Shown here in pieces: positions 56,361-64,000 of a DNA stretch of 64,000 nt; position 1 is the first letter of the stretch, and each line of letters begins with the position of its first letter. The notes under the pieces were generated by a model. That model saw only the letters and a list, made by a program, of their open reading frames with translations, was not told the origin of the DNA and did no database searches. Location of the stretch: positions 41,361,501 to 41,425,500 of the forward strand of contig NC_091966.1 of the NCBI RefSeq assembly GCF_036711975.1, given 5' to 3'. The translations under genes and the position numbers were made by a program. This DNA is from Onthophagus taurus (lineage: Eukaryota; Arthropoda; Insecta; Coleoptera; Scarabaeidae).

Positions 56361-58670
56361 ATGTCGAAAGCACACAATTTAGAGGAAAAAGAACGAACGA
56401 AAGATGTAATAATCGAGGAAAAGTTAAATTTTAAAGCATTACTTTTATCCGAAGCGACATTATCTGGATTAGAAAAGCACGGTTATCACACTCCATCTCC
56501 GATACAACTAAAAGCAATTCCCATAGGAAAATGTGGATTTGGTAAATCAATTCATTTTAATTTAATCGATTCTAAATTAATTTTTGCAGATCTAATTGTA
56601 AAATCGAAATCTGGTACTGGAAAAACCTTGGTGTTTGGTTTAATAGCATTAGAAGCTTTAACATTAAACAAAAAATGTGCTCAAGTATTAATATTGGCAC
56701 CAACAAGAGAAATTGCGGTTCAAATTCAACTTGTTATTCAAAGTTTAGGTTCAGAATATAAAGGATTGGTTGTTGAGTGTTTTATTGGAGGTCTTCCTAT
56801 TGAGGAGGATAAAAAGAGAGCTCAAAAATGTCATATTGCTGTTGGGGCACCTGGAAGAGTTCGACACCTCATCCAAATTGGTGTTTTAAATGTTAATCAG
56901 GTGAAATTATTTGTTTTGGATGAAGTTGATAAGCTCACTGTTCAAAATGGGAGGGCTGATATTGAAGAAATTGCTTCAAAATTACCAACTTGTAAACAAA
57001 CCATTGCTGTAAGTGCAACTTTATCAAAAGAAACTGAAGATTATTTAGAACAATGCATGTCATCTCCTACATTGGTGGAACCCTCCACAGAATCACCTTT
57101 ATTACTTGGAATAAAACAATTTGTTGATGTTGTTAAAACAAATTTAAACATAGTTCATCAATTAGATATAAAAAGCAAAGAATTAATTCGGTTATTATCC
57201 CAAATTTCGTTCACTCAATGTTTGGTTTTTACAAATTATCAAACAAGAGCTGCAAGCGTTTGTAATCATTTAAATCGCCATGGTTGGAATAGTTTGTATA
57301 TTTCTGCAGATCAAAAGCAGAGTCAAAGATTATTCGCAATGGAGGCTTTAAAAAGGGGACAATGCAGGATTTTATTATCCACTGATTTAACAGCAAGAGG
57401 AATTGATGCCTCCAATGTTGATTTAACCATTAATTACGACGTCCCTTATGAAGCAAATACTTATTTACACCGAATGGGGAGAGCAGGGCGATATGGCGCT
57501 AAAGGAATTTGTGTTACAATAGCCACAGAAGAAGAATTAACAAGTTTAAAGAAGTTACTTGGGACTATAGCTGGTGGGAATTTTTTAATTGCTAGGTTAC
57601 CAAATCACGGGGATTTACCGTCTGATTTGATCAATTTTGATGGTAGGGGGTTGGAATTTGAGCAGAGTTTGGTCGCTGTTAATAATGCAGAAGAAAATCG
57701 AAAATTGGCATCATCAGTTATTGATTTAAAAACGTCGAATGTTACAAAAAAATGTAAAAGTAATAAAAAACAAGAATTAAATACAGATCAAGTTGAAGAA
57801 GCCACTCCTGAGTTAGAATCACTTTTAACCTTATTAACCACCCCTTCTAATATCTCTAATAACGAAAATGATCCAAGAAAAAAGCGGAAAAGAACCGAAA
57901 ATAATCAAATTAATTCACCACCAGAACCTGATGAGGTTTGTAATAAAAATGTGAGCCTTTTTAAAACTGCAGGAATGTTAAGTGAAGTTAACATTACTGA
58001 TGAAGAAAACAATATAGCCATAAATAAATTTGAAGAAGCTTTAAACTTGAACGAGTCTTTTGACGCTTATAATGAATCTCAAATATTAAATGCTTCGAAT
58101 AAAATTGAAGAATTAAGTATTGAAAATATTTTTAAACTTAGTTATGATTATGCCACTAAACCTAATGCGCCTAATTGGGCGGAAGTTCTTGGGGTTGATT
58201 TGAATGTTGAACCGGTTTTGGATGAAGAACCCCCCAAGGAGGTGATTACATTTGTGAAATCACCAAAAAAACGATATAAATCCTCCAAACAACGAAAAAC
58301 AAAAAATTTATCTTTAAATAATTATTATGATGATGATACATATTCGAATACCGAATCGAGTTCGAATCAGAATAACACTATTTCATCTTATCATGAAAAA
58401 AGTGTGAATAATACCCCGAATATAAGCGAAACTGTTTTTAAAACGCAAGCGGGGAATTGCGATCATGAATATTATGAGAATCAACATTTTATTGATTGCT
58501 TTCAAAGGTACAGTGATGAGTTGAATGAGAAGATGCAAACTTTTGCGGATGTTGAGAGTTTTGAGAGTTGGTACCACAACTGGCAGTGGCAGATAGAAAG
58601 TGTTAGGGAATATATCCAGCAAAATATTTATGTGCAGGAAATGAATAAGTATATGGCGGGAAATATGTAA
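56361..58670 (+). CDS. DDX20: DDX20/Gemin3 DEAD-box RNA helicase
   Basis: Exons 56361..56541 and 56590..58670, 753 codons. Start: ATG at 56361; the upstream in-frame GTG is not a start, and an out-of-frame ATG with a short uORF lies near 56323. The 48-bp intron is inferred because removing it gives GKCGF-DLIVKSKSGTGKT, as in vertebrate DDX20. Motifs: Q-motif (YHTPSPIQLKAIP, 42-54), I (SKSGTGKT, 66-73), Ia (PTRE, 98-101), II (DEVD, 171-174), III (SAT), then STDLTARGID and HRMGRAGR. The CHIAVGAPGR and FIGGLPIEEDK stretches are Gemin3 hallmarks. Gemin3 is the helicase of the SMN complex that assembles spliceosomal snRNPs, in cytoplasm and nuclear gems. The C-terminal 350 residues are low-complexity and divergent. 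AATAAA lies at 58693. Confidence 0.92.
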   Translation: MSKAHNLEEKERTKDVIIEEKLNFKALLLSEATLSGLEKHGYHTPSPIQLKAIPIGKCGFGKSIHFNLIDSKLIFADLIVKSKSGTGKTLVFGLIALEALTLNKKCAQVLILAPTREIAVQIQLVIQSLGSEYKGLVVECFIGGLPIEEDKKRAQKCHIAVGAPGRVRHLIQIGVLNVNQVKLFVLDEVDKLTVQNGRADIEEIASKLPTCKQTIAVSATLSKETEDYLEQCMSSPTLVEPSTESPLLLGIKQFVDVVKTNLNIVHQLDIKSKELIRLLSQISFTQCLVFTNYQTRAASVCNHLNRHGWNSLYISADQKQSQRLFAMEALKRGQCRILLSTDLTARGIDASNVDLTINYDVPYEANTYLHRMGRAGRYGAKGICVTIATEEELTSLKKLLGTIAGGNFLIARLPNHGDLPSDLINFDGRGLEFEQSLVAVNNAEENRKLASSVIDLKTSNVTKKCKSNKKQELNTDQVEEATPELESLLTLLTTPSNISNNENDPRKKRKRTENNQINSPPEPDEVCNKNVSLFKTAGMLSEVNITDEENNIAINKFEEALNLNESFDAYNESQILNASNKIEELSIENIFKLSYDYATKPNAPNWAEVLGVDLNVEPVLDEEPPKEVITFVKSPKKRYKSSKQRKTKNLSLNNYYDDDTYSNTESSSNQNNTISSYHEKSVNNTPNISETVFKTQAGNCDHEYYENQHFIDCFQRYSDELNEKMQTFADVESFESWYHNWQWQIESVREYIQQNIYVQEMNKYMAGNM

Positions 58671-58799
58671 TTTTACTTTGTTAGGATAAGAAAATAAAAC
58701 AACATGTAATGCTTTAATAAGAATAAATTAATTGGAATGATTATCATTTAATCAAAATTAGATCTAAATGATCTAAAAAAAACCATCACCTAGAATTTT

Positions 58800-61700
58800 T
58801 ACTATTATGAAGATAATTTTTTCGAATTCTTAAGATATTTTGACGAATTAGCGAGTTATAGAGGTCGTCGTGTACTTCATTAAGATAATATTTGAACTCA
58901 ACCTGAATTTTTATGATTTTGCGAAGTTATTTTTTGGTGTCGTTTTTAAAAAATGGCGAAAAATCGAATTCTTAAGATATCTTGATGAAATGTTAACAAT
59001 TTATAGAGGAAGATGTGTACTTTTTCATGAACAAAACCGCTGTTAAAAATTTCAATTCGTTTTTGAGATAATAATGTTTGAAATCGACCAGAATTTTTAT
59101 GATTTTACGAGGTTAACAACTTGTTTTTAAAAAATCGCGGAAAATCGAATTTTGAAGATATCTTGATGAAATATTAACAATTTATAGAAGAAGATGTGTA
59201 CTTTCGCATAAAGAAAACCGTACTTGAATATCTCTATTCGTTTTTGAGATAATAAGTTTTGAACTCCACTAAAATTTTTGTGATTTTACGAAAATACAAT
59301 TTTTTTTCAACGTTCTTAAAAAAATCATGAATAATCGAATTCTTAAGATATCTTGATGAAATGTTAGCGAGTTATAGAGGGAGATGTGTACTTTTTCATG
59401 AACAAAACCGGAGTTGAAAATCTCAATTCGTTTTTGAGATAATAATTATTGAACACAACCAGGATTTGTGTCATTTTGCGAATACCACAATTCTTACCTA
59501 AGGTTTATAAAAAATCGAATTCTTAAGATATCTTGATGAAATATTAACAATTTATAGAGGAAGATGTGTACTTTCTCATAAACAAAAGCGTACTTGAATA
59601 TCTCTATTCGTTTTTGAGATAATAAGTTTTGAACTCCACTAAAATTTTTGTGATTTTACGAAAATACAATTTTTTTTCAACGTTCTTAAAAAAATCATGA
59701 AAAATCGAATTCTTAAGATATCTTGATGAAATGTTAGTAAGTTATAGAGGAAGATGTGTACTTTTTCATGAACAAAACCGGGGTTGAAAATCTCAATTCG
59801 TTTTTGAGATAATAATTATTGAACACAACCAGGATTTTTGTCATTTTGCGAATACCACAATTTTTGCCTAAGGTTTATAAAAAATCGAATTCTTAAGATA
59901 TCTTGATGAAATATTAACAATTTATAGAGGAAGATGTGTACTTTCTCATAAACAAAACCGTACTTGAATATCTCTATTCGTTTTTGAGATAATAAGTTTT
60001 GAACTCCACTAAAATTTTTGTGATTTTACGAAAATACAATTTTTTTTAACGTTCTTAAAAAAATCATGAAAAATCGAATTCTTAAGATATCTTGATGAAA
60101 TGTTGGCAAGTTATAGAGGAAGATGTGTACTTTTTCATGAACAAAACCGGAGTTGAAAATCTCAATTCGTTTTTGAGATAATAATTATTGAACACAACCA
60201 GGATTTTTGTCATTTTGCGAATACCACAATTTTTGCCTAAGGTTTATAAAAAATCGAATTCTTAAGATATCTTGATGAAATATTAACAATTTATAGAGGA
60301 AGATGTGTACTTTCTCATAAAGAAAACTGTACTTGAATATCTGTATTCGTTTTTGAGATAATAAGTTTTGAAATCCAATACAATTTTTGTGATTTTACGA
60401 AAATACAATTTTTTTTCAACGTTCTTAAAAAAATCATGAAAAATCGAATTCTTAAGATATCTTGATGAAATGTTAGCGAGTTATAGAGGAAGATGTGTAC
60501 TTTTTCATGAACAAAACCGGAGTTGAAAATCTCAATTCGTTTTTGAGATAATAATTATTTAACTCAACCAGGATTTTTGTCATTTTGCGAATAACACAAT
60601 TCTTACCTAAGGTTTATAAAAATTCGAATTCTTAAGATATCTTCATGAAATATTAACAATTTATAGAGGAAGATGTGTACTTTCTCATAAAGAAAATCGT
60701 ACTTGAATATCTCTATTCGTTTTCGAGATAATAAGTTTTGAACTTAACTAAAATTTTTGTGATTTTACGAAAATACAATTTTTTTTCAACGTTCTTAAAA
60801 AAATCATGAAAAATCGAATTCTTAAGATATCTTGATGAAATGTTAGCGAGTTATAGAGGAAGATGTGTACTTTTTCATGAACAAAACCGGAGTTGAAAAT
60901 CTCAATTCATTTTTGAGATAATAATTATGGAACACAACCAGGATTTTTGTCATTTTGCGAATACCACAATTTTTGCCTAAGGTTTATAAAAAATCGAATT
61001 CTTAAGATATCTTGATGAAATATTAACAATTTATAGAGGAAGATGTGTACTTTCTCATAAACAAAACCGTACTTGAATATCCCTATTCGTTTTTGAGATA
61101 ATAAGTTTTGAACTCCACTAAAATTTTTGTGATTTTACGAAAATACAATTTTTTTCAACCTTTTTAAAAAAATCATGAAAAATCGAATTCTTAAGATATC
61201 TTGATGAAATATTAGCGAGGTATAGAGGAAGATGTGTACTTTTTCATGAACAAAACCGGAGTTGAAAATCTCAATTCGTTTTTGAGATAACAATTTTTGG
61301 ACACAAGCTGAATTTTTATGATTTTACGAAGTTAACTTTTTGGTGTCGTTTTTAAAAAATGGTGAAAAATCGAATTCTTAAGATATCTTGATGAAATATT
61401 AACAATTTATAGAGGAAGATGTGTACTTTCTCATAAACAAAACCGTACTTGAATATCTCTATTCGTTTTTGAGATAATAAGTTTTGAACTCCACTAGAAT
61501 TTTTGTGATTTTACGAAAATACAATTTTTTTTCAACGTTTTTAAAAAATCATGAAAAATCGAATTCTTAAGATACCTTGATGAAATGATAGCGAGTTATA
61601 GAGGAAGATGTGTACTTTTTCATGAACAAAACCGGAGTTGAAAATCTCAATTCGTTTTTGAGATAATAATTATTTAACTCAACCAGGATTTTTGTCATTT

Positions 61701-64000
61701 TGCGAATAACACAATTCTTACCTAAGGTTTATAAAAAATCGAATTCTTAAGATATCTTGATGAAATATTAACAATTTATAGAGGAAGATGTGTACTTTCT
61801 CATAAAGAAAACCGTACTTGAATATCTCTATTCATTTTTGAGATAATAAGTTTTGAACTCCACTAAAATTTTTGTGATTTTACGAAAATACAATTTTTTT
61901 TCAACGTTCTTAAAAAAATCATGAATAATCGAATTCTTAAGATATCTTGATGAAATGTTAGCGAGTTATAGAGGGAGATGTGTACTTTTTCATGAACAAA
62001 ACCGGAGTTGAAAATCTCAATTCGTTTTTGAGATAATAATTATTGAACACAACCAGGATTTGTGTCATTTTGCGAATACCACAATTCTTACCTAAGGTTT
62101 ATAAAAAATCGAATTCTTAAGATATCTTGATGAAATATTAACAATTTATAGAGGAAGATGTGTACTTTCTCATAAACAAAAGCGTACTTGAATATCTCTA
62201 TTCGTTTTTGAGATAATAAGTTTTGAACTCCACTAAAATTTTTGTGATTTTACGAAAATACAATTTTTTTTCAACGTTCTTAAAAAAATCATGAAAAATC
62301 GAATTCTTAAGATATCTTGATGAAATGTTAGTAAGTTATAGAGGAAGATGTGTACTTTTTCATGAACAAAACCGGAGTTGAAAATCTCAATTCGTTTTTG
62401 AGATAATAATTATTGAACACAACCAGGATTTTTGTCATTTTGCGAATACCACAATTTTTGCCTAAGGTTTATAAAAAATCGAATTCTTAAGATATCTTGA
62501 TGAAATATTAACAATTTATAGAGGAAGATGTGTACTTTCTCATAAACAAAACCGTGCTTGAATATCTCTATTCGTTTTTGAGATAATAAGTTTTGAACTC
62601 CACTAAAATTTTTGTGATTTTACGAAAATACAATTTTTTTTCAACGTTCTTAAAAAAATCATGAAAAATCGAATTCTTAAGATATTTTGATGAAACGTTA
62701 GCGAGGTATAGAGGAAGATGTGTACTTTTTCATGAACAAAACCGGAGTTGAAAATCTCAATTCGTTTTTGAGATAATAATTATTGAACACAACCAGGATT
62801 TTTGTCATTTTGCGAATAGCACAATTTTTGCCTATGGTTTTTAAAAAATCGAATTCTTAAGACATCTTAATGAAATATTAACGATATATATAGGAAGATA
62901 TGTATTTTTTCATAAACCTACTCTTCCTTGAAAATATCAATTCGTTTTTGAGATAACAATTTTTGAACATAAGCTGAATTTTTATGATTTCACGAAGTTA
63001 ACTTTTTGGTGTTGTTTTTAAAAAATGGTGAAAAATCGAATTCTTAAGATATCTTGATGAAATGTTAACGCTTTATAGAGGAAGATGTGTACTTTTTCAT
63101 GAACAAAACCGCAGTTGAAAATTTCAATTCGTTTTTGAGATAATAATATTTGAACTCAACCAGAAATTATATGATTTTTCGAGGTTAACAACTTATTTCA
63201 ATCATTTTTAAAAAATCGTGAAAAATCGAATTCTTAAGACATCTTAATGAAATATTAACAATTCATAAAGGAAGATGTGTACTTTCTCATAAAGAAAACC
63301 GTACTTGAATATCTCTATTCGTTTTTGAGATAATAAGTTTTGAACTTCACTAAAATTTTTGTGATTATAGGAAAATACAATTTTTTTTCAACGTTCTTAA
63401 AAAAATTATGAAAAATCGAATTCTTAAGATATCTTGATGAAATGTTAGCGAGTTATAGAGGAAGATGTGTACTTTTTCATGAACAAAACCGGAGTTGAAA
63501 ATCTCAATTCGTTTTTGAGATAATAATTATTGAACACAACCAGGATTTTTGTCATTTTGCGAATACCACAATTTTTGCCTAAGGTTTATAAAAAATCGAA
63601 TTCTTAAGATATCTTGATGAAATATTAACAATTTATAGAGGAAGATGTGTACTTTCTCATAAAGAAAACCGTACTTGAATATCTCTATTCATTTTTGAGA
63701 TAATAAGTTTTGAACTCCACTAAAATTTTTGTGATTTTACGAAAATACAATTTTTTTTCAACGTTCTTAAAAAAATCATGAATAATCGAATTCTTAAGAT
63801 ATCTTGATGAAATGTTAGCGAGTTATAGAGGGAGATGTGTACTTTTTCATGAACAAAACCGGAGTTGAAAATCTCAATTCGTTTTTGAGATAATAATTAT
63901 TGAACACAACCAGGATTTGTGTCATTTTGCGAATACCACAATTCTTACCTAAGGTTTATAAAAAATCGAATTCTTAAGATATCTTGATGAAATATTAACA
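58800..64000. repeat. Dimeric satellite array (about 370-bp higher-order repeat)
   Basis: The anchor CGAATTCTTAAGATATCTTG recurs every 180 or 190 bases alternately (59336, 59516, 59706, 59886, 60075 and onward). Type A monomers carry CATGAACAAAACCGGAGTTG, type B carry CATAAACAAAACCGTACTTG. About 14 dimers are seen and the array runs off the right edge. Left-most monomers and those near 61.3 and 62.9-63.2 kb are divergent. Every unit contains EcoRI-type GAATTC followed by CTTAAG. Confidence 0.95.

Overview
The window is nuclear DNA of an insect. It is very AT-rich, with GT-AG introns of about 50 bp, DD41D-type Tc1/mariner elements, Jockey, hAT, Harbinger and pogo-like remnants, a Ty3/Gypsy element, and several satellite arrays with 170-190 bp monomers. 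A beetle is my best guess, but nothing in the sequence proves the order.

Three host genes can be read with confidence. (1) A senataxin/Sen1-type SF1B helicase on the minus strand (36660 down to 18986, eight exons, about 1296 codons). It has an N-terminal FHA domain and a lysine/arginine-rich repeat region. All eight exons join in phase. Four introns are 50-53 bp and one is 52 bp, but one has grown to 2.65 kb by a pogo-like insertion and another to 10.9 kb by a stack of nested TA-target elements. (2) An NCOA5-like protein on the plus strand (38616-45423, four exons), head to head with the helicase. The shared promoter and first helicase exon have been copied in tandem (about 521 bp unit, four copies, 36.5-38.6 kb). 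(3) A DDX20/Gemin3 DEAD-box helicase on the plus strand (56361-58670) with one 48-bp intron. Upstream lie two degenerate tandem copies of it. The second copy is split by a 9.4-kb insertion: a satellite-filled element with a 10-bp target duplication, which itself carries a very young LTR retrotransposon.

Layout: 1-1.2 kb, 173-bp satellite; 1.26-1.78 kb, probable last two exons of an unidentified minus-strand gene; 2.4-3.0 kb, two CpG-richer islands; 3.2-7.1 kb, hairpin and CTAG-rich repeats plus two abutting mariner-like elements; 7.1-10.8 kb, degenerate dispersed and short tandem repeats; 10.8-18.8 kb, a LINE-3'UTR-like repeat and its tandem array (about 835-bp unit, 1670-bp higher-order repeat); 19-36.7 kb, the helicase gene with its transposon-filled introns; 36.7-38.6 kb, promoter/exon tandem duplication; 38.6-45.4 kb, NCOA5-like gene whose 5.1-kb intron holds a Jockey fragment, a split hAT transposase and a 180-bp satellite; 45.4-56.2 kb, DDX20 relics, LTR element and a 166-175 bp satellite; 56.3-58.7 kb, DDX20; 58.8-64 kb, a dimeric (about 370 bp) satellite running off the end.

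The genes fit a nuclear RNA-metabolism theme (R-loop resolution/termination, RNA-binding coactivator, SMN-complex helicase). I see no operon-like link beyond the head-to-head promoter. The most distinctive biology is how the repeats have reshaped host introns, promoters and gene copies.
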